From Bacillota bacterium (lineage in GTDB: Bacteria; Bacillota; Clostridia; Christensenellales; Aristaeellaceae), in assembly GCA_023416585.1 (NCBI GenBank), contig JAEZHM010000042.1, positions 124,001 to 188,000 of the forward strand: 64,000 nucleotides of DNA, given 5' to 3'. Below, piece after piece: positions 15,617-24,333 of this stretch. Both the position numbers and the translations under genes were made by a program. The notes beneath the pieces were generated by a model. That model saw nothing but the letters and a program-made list of their open reading frames with translations. It did no database searches and was not told the origin of the DNA. The number at the start of each line of letters is the position of its first letter. Within the stretch, counting starts at the first letter, position 1.

Positions 15617-15694
15617 GTCATCCTGAAGAGCGCAGCGACGAAGGATCTCGGCGCGCCATGAAAAGCCAAAATCCTTCACGCAGTGAGGGATGAC
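15617..15694. repeat. 78-base dispersed repeat with GTCATCC...GGATGAC ends
   Basis: GTCATCCTGAAGAGCGCAGC opens the element and GTGAGGGATGAC closes it, with AAGGATCT and AATCCTTC inside as a second inverted pair. Elements of this GTCATCCTGA/GAAGGATCT type are common intergenic repeats in many bacteria (general knowledge). Confidence 0.6.
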
Positions 15695-15763
15695 AGTTTG
15701 CGAGGTTGGGCTGATCTTCAAAGCTTATACTTCATAGATAGATAAAGTTTTTCAGGATGGGGT

Positions 15764-15801
15764 GCGGGGAAGGGCATTTTTTCAAAAAGGCCCTTCCCCG
15801 C
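15764..15801. terminator. Bidirectional terminator between the GH125-like and AraC genes
   Basis: GCGGGGAAGGGC and GCCCTTCCCCGC-type arms enclose ATTTTTTCAAAAAG. It is a member of the dispersed hairpin family also seen at 5830 and 18467, placed between convergent genes. Confidence 0.7.
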
Positions 15802-15823
15802 TATTTCCTGTCTACCCGTCCCG

Positions 15824-16675
15824 TTACCTTGCGTTGTGCAGCGCGTACTGCTTGGGGGTAATGCCCACCATGCGGGTAAAGAGAGTGACAAAGTTGGTAT
15901 AGTCATTGAAGCCGCTTTGCTCGCAGGCTTCCGCCACGGTAAGGCCTGCACCCAACCGGGCCTTGGCGATACTGATGCGCCGCGCGGTGATATATTTGTT
16001 GATGGTAGTGCCGGTTTCTGCCTTGAAGATGCGGCAGATGTAAGCCTGGCTCAAGAACATGCTTTCGGCCAGCATGGTAAGGGTGATACGCTCGCCGATA
16101 TGCTCATTGATATGGGCGACGATCTTTTCCACCACGGGGTGGTACTGGTATTCCGTGGCCTTTTCCTCGCCCACGCCATACAAACGGTTGACAAGAACCA
16201 TCAGTTCGGTAAAGACTGCATTTTCCATCAGGTCCGCGCCGTAGCCCTTAACCTCCTGCAGCTTGTGGATCAGGTACAGAAAGCGGCTCTGCCCTTCCTG
16301 GGGAAGGTGCAGCTTGCAGCTATAATGGCCATCCTGCCTTTTAAAGCATTGGGTCAGGTCCGTCTCGCGGCTGGACAGGGATCTCAAATAGTCAGGATGA
16401 ATGGATAGCACGATCCGCTCGTGCGTACTGTCATCCACTTTGGAAACGCAGTGGCTTTCATAGTTGTTGATGATGAACAGGTCGCCGGAATTTACGGGAT
16501 AGCAGGTGTTATCGATCAGAAACTGCTTGCCCCCGGAGATGGAGTAATACAGCTCATAGCAGTCGTGGATGTGCATGGCCATCGTCTTCTCTTCCTGCAA
16601 AAGGTGGGCGATGGCAAACCTGCGGCTTTTCAGGCACTTTTCAATGGCCTCATGGCAGGAGTACATTTCCTTCAT
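15824..16675 (-). CDS. AraC family transcriptional regulator with cupin sensor domain
   Basis: A cytoplasmic 283-residue regulator. The N-terminal cupin half (MHIHDCYELYYSISGGKQFLI) probably binds a sugar acid. The C-terminal half (about residues 180-280) holds two helix-turn-helices, LTMLAESMFLSQAYICRIFK and VAEACEQSGFNDYTNFVTLF, with the closing GITPKQY typical of the family. Ribosome binding site GAGGGG precedes the ATG. It is divergent from kduI with 133 bases between, and the kduI -10 box has no good -35. Inference: activator of kduI-kduD responding to a pectin breakdown product. Confidence 0.88.
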   Translation of the reverse strand: MKEMYSCHEAIEKCLKSRRFAIAHLLQEEKTMAMHIHDCYELYYSISGGKQFLIDNTCYPVNSGDLFIINNYESHCVSKVDDSTHERIVLSIHPDYLRSLSSRETDLTQCFKRQDGHYSCKLHLPQEGQSRFLYLIHKLQEVKGYGADLMENAVFTELMVLVNRLYGVGEEKATEYQYHPVVEKIVAHINEHIGERITLTMLAESMFLSQAYICRIFKAETGTTINKYITARRISIAKARLGAGLTVAEACEQSGFNDYTNFVTLFTRMVGITPKQYALHNAR

Positions 16676-16756
16676 AACAATCCCCTCTATTAAGCATTAT
16701 ACCAGATACCCAAGATTCGCGGCAATATATACAAAGATTTTCGCATTACTAAATGG

Positions 16757-16762
16757 TATAAT
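16757..16762 (+). promoter_or_regulatory. -10 box of the kduI-kduD promoter
   Basis: TATAAT is a perfect -10, 46 bases before the kduI start. The base window expected to hold a -35 reads AAGATT, a poor match, so activator dependence (AraC protein next door) is plausible. Confidence 0.5.
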
Positions 16763-16808
16763 GATTTTAAGATTGGATAACCAGCCGATAAACAAAGGAG
16801 GGAACACT

Positions 16809-17651
16809 ATGGACATTCGATATTCAGCCAACCAGCGGGATTTCAAGCGCTATACCACCGAGGAGATGCGCAAGGAATTCCTGATCGAAAAGCTTTTTGT
16901 GCCAGATGAAGTGACAGCCGTGTACAGCCATGTGGACAGGATGGTCACCCTGGGCGTGATGCCCGTTTCAGAAAAGGTGCCCGTGAACAAGGGCATCGAT
17001 GTATGGAAACGTTTTGGTACAAACTTTTTCCTGGAGCGCCGGGAAATGGGCCTTTTCAACCTTGGCGGAAAGGGCGACGTTACGGTAGACGGCACCGTGT
17101 ACGAGCTGGGCTACAAGGACTGCCTGTATATCACCAGGGGTTCCAAAGAAGTCTTCTTCGAGTCATCTGACAGCGGGAATCCCGCCAAGTTTTACATGGT
17201 CAGCGCACCTGCCCACACTTCCTATGAAACAAGGCGCATCACCATGGCGGAAGCGGCAAAGAAGCCCATGGGCAGCCTGGAAACTAGCAACAAGCGCGTC
17301 ATCAACCAGTTCATTCACCCCGACGTATTGAAAACCTGCCAGCTTTCCATGGGCCTCACCACATTGGAGCCCGGCAGCGTATGGAACACCATGCCCGTAC
17401 ACACCCACGAGCGGCGCATGGAGGTATACTTCTACTTTGAGATCCCCAAAGACAACGTGGTGTTCCACCTCATGGGCGAAGGGCAGGAGACGCGCCATAT
17501 CGTAATGCAAAACGAGCAGGCGGTGATCAGCCCCTCCTGGAGCATTCACGCCGGGGCCGGCACATCCAACTACTCTTTCATTTGGGCCATGGGCGGGGAA
17601 AACCTGGCCTTCAATGATATGGATGCGATCGCCACCACCGACATTCGCTAA
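16809..17651 (+). CDS. kduI: 4-deoxy-L-threo-5-hexosulose-uronate ketol-isomerase (5-keto-4-deoxyuronate isomerase)
   Basis: KduI (EC 5.3.1.17) converts 5-keto-4-deoxyuronate to 2,5-diketo-3-deoxygluconate in pectin breakdown. The 280-residue length matches the family (about 278). The zinc ligands are all present: His198 and His200 in MPVHTHERRMEVY, Glu205, and His247 in SWSIHAGAG. They are offset by two from the E. coli enzyme. The start MDIRYSANQ has AAAGGAGGG upstream. A longer ORF into the AraC intergenic region is not supported. kduD follows after 11 bases. It acts in the cytoplasm on the product of KdgF or spontaneous ring opening. Confidence 0.95.
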   Translation: MDIRYSANQRDFKRYTTEEMRKEFLIEKLFVPDEVTAVYSHVDRMVTLGVMPVSEKVPVNKGIDVWKRFGTNFFLERREMGLFNLGGKGDVTVDGTVYELGYKDCLYITRGSKEVFFESSDSGNPAKFYMVSAPAHTSYETRRITMAEAAKKPMGSLETSNKRVINQFIHPDVLKTCQLSMGLTTLEPGSVWNTMPVHTHERRMEVYFYFEIPKDNVVFHLMGEGQETRHIVMQNEQAVISPSWSIHAGAGTSNYSFIWAMGGENLAFNDMDAIATTDIR

Positions 17652-17662
17652 GGAGGATGACA

Positions 17663-18445
17663 ATGGGCATGAATATGTTTGACCTGACCGGCAAGGTTGC
17701 GCTTATTACCGGCGGTTCCTACGGCATAGGCTATGCGATCGCCAGCGGCTTTGCAGCCGCCGGCGCTACCATCGTTTTCAACGATATCAATCAGGATTTG
17801 GTTGATAAGGGGTTGGATTCTTATAAGGCCGATGGCATCAACGCCCGTGGCTATGTGTGCGACGTGACCGACGAAAACGCAGTAAACGAGCTGGTCTCCA
17901 AAATTGAAAAGGAAGTAGGCTCCATCGATATCCTGGTGAACAATGCCGGGATCATCAAGAGAATCCCCATGATCGAGATGTCCGCGGCGGATTTCCGCCA
18001 GGTCATCGACGTAGACCTGAACGCCCCCTTTATCTGCGCCAAGGCGGTAATCCCCGCCATGATCAAAAAGGGAAGCGGAAAGATCATCAACATCTGCTCC
18101 ATGATGTCGGAATTGGGCCGGGAGACGGTATCTGCCTACGCCGCGGCCAAGGGCGGCCTGAAGATGCTGACCAGGAACATCGCCAGCGAGTACGGCGCGT
18201 TCAATATCCAGTGCAACGGCATAGGACCGGGGTATATTGAAACGCCGCAAACCGCGCCGCTGCGCACGCCGGAGCACCCCTTCAACAAGTTCATTCTGTC
18301 CAAGACGCCCGCCAACCGCTGGGGCAAAACGGACGACCTGATCGGTCCGGCGGTATTTCTTGCCTCCCCCGCCTCCGACTTTGTGAACGGGCATATATTG
18401 TATGTGGACGGCGGCATACTGGCCTATATCGGAAAACAGCCGTGA
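17663..18445 (+). CDS. kduD: 2-dehydro-3-deoxy-D-gluconate 5-dehydrogenase (KduD), SDR family
   Basis: KduD reduces 2,5-diketo-3-deoxygluconate to 2-keto-3-deoxygluconate with NAD(P)H, the step after KduI. The SDR signatures are the cofactor loop TGGSYGIG, NNAG within ILVNNAGIIKR, the active-site Ser in NICSMMSELG and YAAAK with Tyr and Lys. The protein has 260 residues. ATG at 17663 has AAGGAGG at the best spacing, while the in-frame ATG at 17657 touches that site. Translation is in operon with kduI. A terminator follows 22 bases after the stop. The closing enzymes KdgK and KdgA are not in the window. Confidence 0.93.
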   Translation: MGMNMFDLTGKVALITGGSYGIGYAIASGFAAAGATIVFNDINQDLVDKGLDSYKADGINARGYVCDVTDENAVNELVSKIEKEVGSIDILVNNAGIIKRIPMIEMSAADFRQVIDVDLNAPFICAKAVIPAMIKKGSGKIINICSMMSELGRETVSAYAAAKGGLKMLTRNIASEYGAFNIQCNGIGPGYIETPQTAPLRTPEHPFNKFILSKTPANRWGKTDDLIGPAVFLASPASDFVNGHILYVDGGILAYIGKQP

Positions 18446-18466
18446 GGAATCGGAACAGAATATTTT

Positions 18467-18502
18467 GCGGGAAGGGGCCTTTCAAAAAGGGTCCCTTCTC
18501 GC
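18467..18502 (+). terminator. Terminator of the kduI-kduD operon
   Basis: GCGGGAAGGG and CCCTTCTCGC-type arms surround GCCTTTCAAAAAGGGT. It belongs to the dispersed terminator hairpin family in this window. Confidence 0.7.
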
Positions 18503-18656
18503 ACCTATTCCCCCAAAAGCTTTATTAGGTTACCAATGATGGGGCAGCGCAGGATACAGCTGCTTGTGCTCCATGGCGGGCGGTTTCTTGCCGTCCCGGA
18601 GGATTGTGTGTTATACTCTCCCCAACACGATCAAACGCTTTATAGGAGGTAGTAAT

Positions 18657-18989
18657 ATGGTAAGGATGACCGTAAGCCTTCCGCCCAGCGAGGCGGCGAA
18701 TATTATTGCGCACGCTATACAAAACAGCGGCATGAGCGTTGAACAGATCGGGTCCCATCACAGCACATCGCCGGATGGAAAAGCAGCAATTCTTTTGGTA
18801 TACGACAAATACTACATGCGCAATTCCAGCCGGGCCAGCCTCTCGGTCCTCATCGAGAACCTCGGCGGCAGCACCACAGTCGTGGCCATTGGCTCGGGCG
18901 GCAGCCAGGGGGCGATCTTTAACTTTGATTGGGGATCCGCCAATAATTTTGAAAAGGCTGTCGTAAGCGCCATGCAGCCTTACGCCTGA
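18657..18989 (+). CDS. Small DUF6054-like protein
   Basis: This 110-residue cytoplasmic protein starts at an ATG with TAGGAGG seven bases upstream. The ending, with VVAIGSGGSQGAIFNFDW followed by a hydrophobic helix, matches my recollection of DUF6054, a small family in Clostridia. That match is from memory, and no function is known. It stands alone, with its own terminator at 19028, between the kdu operon and a membrane AraC regulator, so a link to pectin metabolism is only positional. Confidence 0.6.
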   Translation: MVRMTVSLPPSEAANIIAHAIQNSGMSVEQIGSHHSTSPDGKAAILLVYDKYYMRNSSRASLSVLIENLGGSTTVVAIGSGGSQGAIFNFDWGSANNFEKAVVSAMQPYA

Positions 18990-19027
18990 CTACAGTGTTC
19001 TTGCCCATCATCGGAAAGTAAATTTTT

Positions 19028-19058
19028 ACCCGGAGTATGCAAACTCCGGGTATGTTTT
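19028..19058 (+). terminator. Terminator of the DUF6054-like gene
   Basis: ACCCGGAGT and ACTCCGGGT enclose ATGCAA, followed by ATGTTTTTC. Confidence 0.8.
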
Positions 19059-19091
19059 TCTACTCTATGCCCGCATATGAATGCGCTTTAC

Positions 19092-21419
19092 TCAAAAGTC
19101 TGGAACCCTCTCACCCTCCCCAGCCTTTGCCCTAAGCGCCCTGTACTGGCCCGGGGTGATGTTCTCGTACTTTTTGAAGGCCCTTATGAAGGAGGAGCTG
19201 TTGTAATAACCAACCTTCTCCGCCACCTGCTCCAGGCTCATGTGGCTGCCGGTTAAAAGCAGCTTGGCATGATAGATGCGGGTCAGGTTGATGGTATCCA
19301 ACATGGCCTGCCCCGTCTGCCGCTTGTATAATGCGGATGCGTAGCTGGCGGTAAGGTTCAAATGCTCCGCCACACGGCTGATGGACATACTGCTTTGGGC
19401 ATAGTGTTCCTGGATGTACTCGTCCGCCGTACGGGCAATATCGGTGCGCCGCACGTTTTCATTGGCTGCGGCGCCAAGCGCACAGGCGCCCTCCACAATG
19501 CGGTCTAGTTCCAGAAAATCATCCTTGGCAGGGGGTGATTCCATATACTGCTGCACGTGTTGGGAAACAGTTTCCACTTCCTCGCGGGTAAAGCGCAGCG
19601 AAAGGTTTTGCATAATCCCCTGCAACAGGACAGCGCACTGCATTTTTACCGTCCAGCCCGGCAGCGATGCAGCGGCCTTTTTCATAAGATGGATTTGCCG
19701 CTTCGCTTCTTCCAACTCCCCTGAAGCAGTCAATTGTTCCAAACGTCTTGCAATCGCCTCAATCTCCTCCGTAAGCCGCTCCACCGGCAGTTGGGCAGTC
19801 TCCCGCTTCCAATAAAGGAGCAGCTCGTCCGCACCCGGCTGCCTGGATGCAAGCGCGTCGCGTGCCCAGCCGTAGGCTTGGGAGATTTTGTGCAGGCCCT
19901 GCACCCGGAAGCTGACAGCAACGGTGAGGCCAAGGTCAAAATTATCCTTAAGAATATGCCTGCCGCTTAAAAGCGCTTCCTCCAGCTTTTCCTGCCAGGC
20001 ATCCGACCCGGCGGGAAGACATAAAAGAGCGTATGTCCAGCCGTGAAGCTCGGTCAGCCTGGCGTTGTAGCCTGCCAGCAGTTCGGAAAACACATTGCGT
20101 ATAACAAAGCGCATAAGCTGCGCGTCGTCCTCCCCATCCTGAGGTAAAACGGCACTGTCGATAAATCCGTCCGCACAAAAGCCGGCCACCACAAAGCTGT
20201 CGCTATCAAAGGCAATGTCCAGGGCCAGAAGCTGCTCCTCTACTTCCTTGATGGAGCCGTATGTCCCCCACATAAGCGACTCCAGCACAAAGTGCTCCAT
20301 GTTCTGGTTGGAGAACTTCAGCCTTTGGTGAATGGACAGGCGGCTGTTTTTCATGCTCTGCATCATTTCCTGAAGATAGGCAAAATCATCGCCGCTCTCC
20401 GGCTGGCCTGAAGAGGAAATGCCCTCCACAAAGCTGCGCAGCGCATGAACGGGCCGGTATTGCCGCTTGGCAAACGCAAAGGAAAGGAAAAAGCCTACAG
20501 CCAGGATCACCATCACCACCAACAGGCTTACCTGGCGGATGGTGGTCAGCTTTGTCCAGTATACGCTTTCGGGTATCGATACCACGTATACGCAGCCTGT
20601 ATCTACGCTGCGAATGTAGGATAAACGCAGCTGTCCCTGAGGGCTTTGAACCCCCTGTTCATCGCCGTTTACAGCACGTACGTTCACAGAGGAGATAAAA
20701 GTAACTTCCGGCAGCGTGGAATACAGCACCTGCCCTCCGGAATCCAGAATGGTGAAGCCCATGCCCTGCTTTTCCTTCACCAATTGATTAAACTGCCTGA
20801 GAACGCTTTCGTCCAATGTGATGACAATGGTCACGGATGGCGCATCGCCCCTCATTATGGTACGCACATACGAAAGCGGGTTGCGCAGCGCCCCCTTTAC
20901 ACGGCGTACAAACCCGTTTTCTCCCCTGCTCAAATAGGCAAACCAATCCTCATACTTCATAAACTCGCCGGTGAGCCGGCGCTGGAAATAATCCCGCCCC
21001 GTCATAACGGTATTGGCGATCACTTTCTGGCTGCGTGCAAAATATAGATAGCTGCTGCTGACGCTGGAATTGGCGATTTGCAGGCTGGTCATTTCCTGGA
21101 TCAGGGTACGAAGCGTCTGAAATGCGGTGATATTGTTCAAGTACTGCAAAGGGTCTGCTATGGTGGAAAAATAAAGCACCTTATCATCCGCCACCAATGT
21201 ATCGCCGATGCGCGTTACGGCATACAGCTGACCGTCCGCCCCGCTCTTCATCTGTTCAAGCATCAGGCGGTTGGAAGTTTCCAGTTCCTTTTCCACCGTG
21301 CCCAGCATATTGGCCATGAAACCCACCAGAGCCGTGGCAGGCAAAACAAACACAAGAAGGAAGGACAGCAAAAATGTCCTATACACTTTTTTACGCATCC
21401 GTTGGCGAAATTCCTGCAT
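19092..21419 (-). CDS. Membrane-bound AraC-type regulator (YesS-like) of the pectin locus
   Basis: A 775-residue protein. The membrane segment at about residues 12-34 (TFLLSFLLVFVLPATALVGF) and a second one at about 297-320 bound an extracytoplasmic sensor of about 260 residues, probably Cache-like. A cytoplasmic linker of about 330 residues leads to the C-terminal AraC domain (about 670-765: SISRVAEHLNLTASYASALY, SLEQVAEKVGYYNSSSFIRAF and ITPGQYRAL). No kinase or receiver motif is seen, so it would sense outside and bind DNA directly. It is divergent from the importer at 21699 and likely activates it. Ribosome binding site CTGGAGG. Confidence 0.85.
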   Translation of the reverse strand: MQEFRQRMRKKVYRTFLLSFLLVFVLPATALVGFMANMLGTVEKELETSNRLMLEQMKSGADGQLYAVTRIGDTLVADDKVLYFSTIADPLQYLNNITAFQTLRTLIQEMTSLQIANSSVSSSYLYFARSQKVIANTVMTGRDYFQRRLTGEFMKYEDWFAYLSRGENGFVRRVKGALRNPLSYVRTIMRGDAPSVTIVITLDESVLRQFNQLVKEKQGMGFTILDSGGQVLYSTLPEVTFISSVNVRAVNGDEQGVQSPQGQLRLSYIRSVDTGCVYVVSIPESVYWTKLTTIRQVSLLVVMVILAVGFFLSFAFAKRQYRPVHALRSFVEGISSSGQPESGDDFAYLQEMMQSMKNSRLSIHQRLKFSNQNMEHFVLESLMWGTYGSIKEVEEQLLALDIAFDSDSFVVAGFCADGFIDSAVLPQDGEDDAQLMRFVIRNVFSELLAGYNARLTELHGWTYALLCLPAGSDAWQEKLEEALLSGRHILKDNFDLGLTVAVSFRVQGLHKISQAYGWARDALASRQPGADELLLYWKRETAQLPVERLTEEIEAIARRLEQLTASGELEEAKRQIHLMKKAAASLPGWTVKMQCAVLLQGIMQNLSLRFTREEVETVSQHVQQYMESPPAKDDFLELDRIVEGACALGAAANENVRRTDIARTADEYIQEHYAQSSMSISRVAEHLNLTASYASALYKRQTGQAMLDTINLTRIYHAKLLLTGSHMSLEQVAEKVGYYNSSSFIRAFKKYENITPGQYRALRAKAGEGERVPDF

Positions 21420-21598
21420 CCGTCCCGCCTCCAGCTGTCTTTACACCACATCCAATATACCATATTGTATCGGGTATGCAAAGATCACAAACAGGCCGCA
21501 AGCAGCCAAAAGGCGCTTGATTTGCGATTTTGCGCATGAGTTTCGATTTTGAACATCGCGCTTTCTATAAATTGAGCATCCCGTTTATGGTTTTGAGG

Positions 21599-21627
21599 TT
21601 GTGTGTAATCTATCGCCTACGTATACT
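21599..21627 (+). promoter_or_regulatory. Promoter before the oligogalacturonide importer
   Basis: TTGTGT (21599-21604) and TATACT (21622-21627) have a 17-base spacer. The weak -35 fits an activator-dependent promoter. The rest of the 279-base gap between the divergent genes holds no further gene that I can support. Confidence 0.5.
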
Positions 21628-21698
21628 GGATAATCATGACCCTGTAAAAAGGGAACGTACTCTCTCAAAAAACCACATATCGAGGAGGATGAAAGACC

Positions 21699-23231
21699 AT
21701 GCGTAAAACCTTGTCCCTGCTTCTGGCAATCCTTATGCTGCTGGGAACGATGACCTTCACCGGGGCCTTAGCCGACGAAGCACCCCTGGTCATTACCATG
21801 CTGGTACCCTTCTATGCGGACCAACCCCCGGCCGGTACCGTAGACGATGAAGGAAACCCAGTCCTGGAAGCTGTGGAAAAGCTGTATAACGTGGACCTTC
21901 AAATCACCTACGCACCTCAAGGCGACTTTGTACAGAAGTTTAACACCGTGATGGCCTCCACAGATCAGCCCATGGTCATGGCGGTCACCAGCGGCCTGAC
22001 CACCAACTCCGCTTACCTGGATTACTGCCAGTACGGCGTTTTCTGGGATCTGACGGATCTTCTTCCTCAATATGAAGTGTTCAAAAACGACCTGCTGACC
22101 CCCTACGCATTGACGGTCACCGCCGTGGGCGGCCGCAACTATCTGTTCCCCTTCCTGGTGTCCAGCGCACGCGTAGCCATGCTGTACCGGCAGGACTGGC
22201 TGGATAAGCTTGGCATAAAAGTGCCCACCACCGCCCAGGAGTTTTACGAGATGGCCAAGGCCTTTACCGAGAAAGATCCGGACGGCAACGGCCAAAAAGA
22301 CACCTATGGCTTTGCTTACATTGACGACGCCAATAAAGAGCTGACCTATGCCGGCTTTGACACCCTGGCCGTGGCCCTTGGCGCGCCCAACCGCTGGGGC
22401 AAGAATGCCGAGGGCAAGATCATGCCCTACTTCACCTTCAAAGAGTACAAGGATACCCTGAAGCTCTTTAAGGATATGTACGACAACGGCTACATGAACA
22501 GCGACTTTGCTTTGGTCAAGGGCAACGACAAGCACCTGCCCCTGGCTGAAGGCAAAGCAGGTTCCATGTTCACTACCGCCACCAATGCGCGCCATCCCGG
22601 CGGCAAGTATGACAGCCTGTTTGACAACGTTACCCCCACCGCAGTTATTGGCCGCAACTATCTGCTCAATGATCCCAGCGGCAAGCCGGTCATCAACTCC
22701 ACGTTGTCCATTGGCGGCATGGGCGGCCTTTTGATCCCCAAAGCTGCCGTGAAGGATGAAGCAACCATCAAGAAGATTTTGGACTTCCTGGCCGCGCTGC
22801 GTACAATCGGCGAGGGCGACAAGCTCTTAACCATTGGCGTCAAAGACCTGCACTATACCGAGAATGCCGACGGCACCATCACCATCAGCGATAAGCAGCG
22901 CAAGCTGCGCGTGGAAGACGGCTCCAACGAAGTGTTTATCTCCATCGTTCCCCGCCGCGTGGTCAACCACGATTATGGCCAGGGCATGACCGAACTGGAC
23001 AGGATCACGGCAGAGTTCGTGGCCAACGAGCCTTACTCCGTGGCGGATCTTAGCGTTGGCTTACTGACGCCTGACCAATTGAACCTGGACGCCTCCATCG
23101 CCACCATCATCTCCGACGCCCGCGTACAATACATCATGGGCCAGATCGATGAAGCCGGCTTCGACAAGGCTGTGAACGAATGGATGGAGCAGGGCGGCAA
23201 TGATCTGATTGAAGCTGTGAACGCGAAATAA
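21699..23231 (+). CDS. Extracellular substrate-binding protein, LplA/YtcQ type
   Basis: A 510-residue binding protein of the large type used for pectin and rhamnogalacturonan oligomers. It has a Sec signal peptide (about residues 1-25, ending GALA). No cysteine stands at the cleavage site, so it is not an obvious lipoprotein. Family features include DPDGNGQKDTYGFAY, which resembles a calcium-binding loop, and aromatic-rich ligand regions. Ribosome binding site GAGGAGG. The gene starts an operon of binding protein, two permeases, oligogalacturonate lyase and KdgF-like cupin, which makes oligogalacturonides the likely cargo. Confidence 0.9.
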   Translation: MRKTLSLLLAILMLLGTMTFTGALADEAPLVITMLVPFYADQPPAGTVDDEGNPVLEAVEKLYNVDLQITYAPQGDFVQKFNTVMASTDQPMVMAVTSGLTTNSAYLDYCQYGVFWDLTDLLPQYEVFKNDLLTPYALTVTAVGGRNYLFPFLVSSARVAMLYRQDWLDKLGIKVPTTAQEFYEMAKAFTEKDPDGNGQKDTYGFAYIDDANKELTYAGFDTLAVALGAPNRWGKNAEGKIMPYFTFKEYKDTLKLFKDMYDNGYMNSDFALVKGNDKHLPLAEGKAGSMFTTATNARHPGGKYDSLFDNVTPTAVIGRNYLLNDPSGKPVINSTLSIGGMGGLLIPKAAVKDEATIKKILDFLAALRTIGEGDKLLTIGVKDLHYTENADGTITISDKQRKLRVEDGSNEVFISIVPRRVVNHDYGQGMTELDRITAEFVANEPYSVADLSVGLLTPDQLNLDASIATIISDARVQYIMGQIDEAGFDKAVNEWMEQGGNDLIEAVNAK

Positions 23232-23337
23232 AGCCGCCATATCCGGATGGCATGGAGTGGTGACGCTTCATGCCATCCCTTCTTTTTGTGGCTGCCCTCA
23301 TATGCTAGCGTTCCATATGCTTTGAAAGGAGTAACCT

Positions 23338-24333
23338 ATGTTGCAGACCGCACCAAAAAGGCTCCTGACGCATGGCCCGGCCATGGGCGCGGGACACAAG
23401 CTATTGCGGCGGGTAATACGCCACAAATGGCTGTACATCATGCTGCTGCCTACCATTGTTTACTATGTTGTCTTCAAATTCCTTCCCCTGCTTGGGCTGC
23501 GCATCGTTTTCTTTAGGTACATGCCGGCCCTGGAAAACCTTGGGCAGCCGAGCCCTGTCATGGACCCCTGGTACAAGAATTTTGCCGTTCTTTTCGCGCA
23601 TAAAGATTTCTGGATGCTTCTGCGCAACACCATGATTCTTGCCGTATGGAATATTGTGCTGTATTTCCCGATCCCGCTGATCCTGTCGCTCCTGCTGAAT
23701 GAAATCCGCCAGTTTGCCTATAAGCGCACGCTGCAATCCTTGGTATACCTTCCCCATTTCTTAAGCTGGGCGGTCATCGCGAGCCTGATGCTTTTGCTGC
23801 TTGGTCCCGCGCCAAGGGGGCTTGTCAACACGCTCCTCCAGCAGCAAGGTCATGCGCAGATCCCCTTCCTCTCAGGTCCCGAATGGTTCCGCCCCATGTA
23901 TATCATTGAACTTATCTGGAAGGAAGCCGGCTGGGGCACCATCATCTACCTGGCTGCCCTCTCCGGAGTGGATGAACAGTTGTACGAAGCAGCCGTGATC
24001 GACGGCGCGGGCCGGTTCCGCCAATTGCTTAGCATCACGCTGCCTTCTATCAAATCCACCATCGTCATTCTGCTGATACTGCGCATGGGCTCCTTCCTGG
24101 ATTCGGGCTTTGACCAAATCTACCTGATGATCAACAGCCTTAACCGGGAAGTGGGCACAGTGTTTGATACATATATCTATGAAGTCGGTATCTTGGGCAG
24201 CAAGGTGCCTGCAGGTCTGAGCCAATTCAGCTACAGCACCACCGTCGGCCTGTTCCGCTCCATTGTCAGCCTGATTCTGGTTCTGGGTACCAACAGGCTG
24301 GCCAAAACCATGGAAGAGGAGGGCTTATATTAA
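23338..24333 (+). CDS. ABC transporter permease, LplB/YteP type
   Basis: A 331-residue membrane protein with six membrane segments after a basic N-terminus (RRVIRHKWLYIMLLPTIVYY). The EAA loop is YEAAVIDGAGRFRQLLSITLPS. ATG is set by GAAAGGAG. Its stop overlaps the next permease's start (TAATG), so the two are translated together. It forms the importer channel with the permease at 24333 and the binding protein at 21699. No ATPase gene is in the operon. Confidence 0.92.
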   Translation: MLQTAPKRLLTHGPAMGAGHKLLRRVIRHKWLYIMLLPTIVYYVVFKFLPLLGLRIVFFRYMPALENLGQPSPVMDPWYKNFAVLFAHKDFWMLLRNTMILAVWNIVLYFPIPLILSLLLNEIRQFAYKRTLQSLVYLPHFLSWAVIASLMLLLLGPAPRGLVNTLLQQQGHAQIPFLSGPEWFRPMYIIELIWKEAGWGTIIYLAALSGVDEQLYEAAVIDGAGRFRQLLSITLPSIKSTIVILLILRMGSFLDSGFDQIYLMINSLNREVGTVFDTYIYEVGILGSKVPAGLSQFSYSTTVGLFRSIVSLILVLGTNRLAKTMEEEGLY

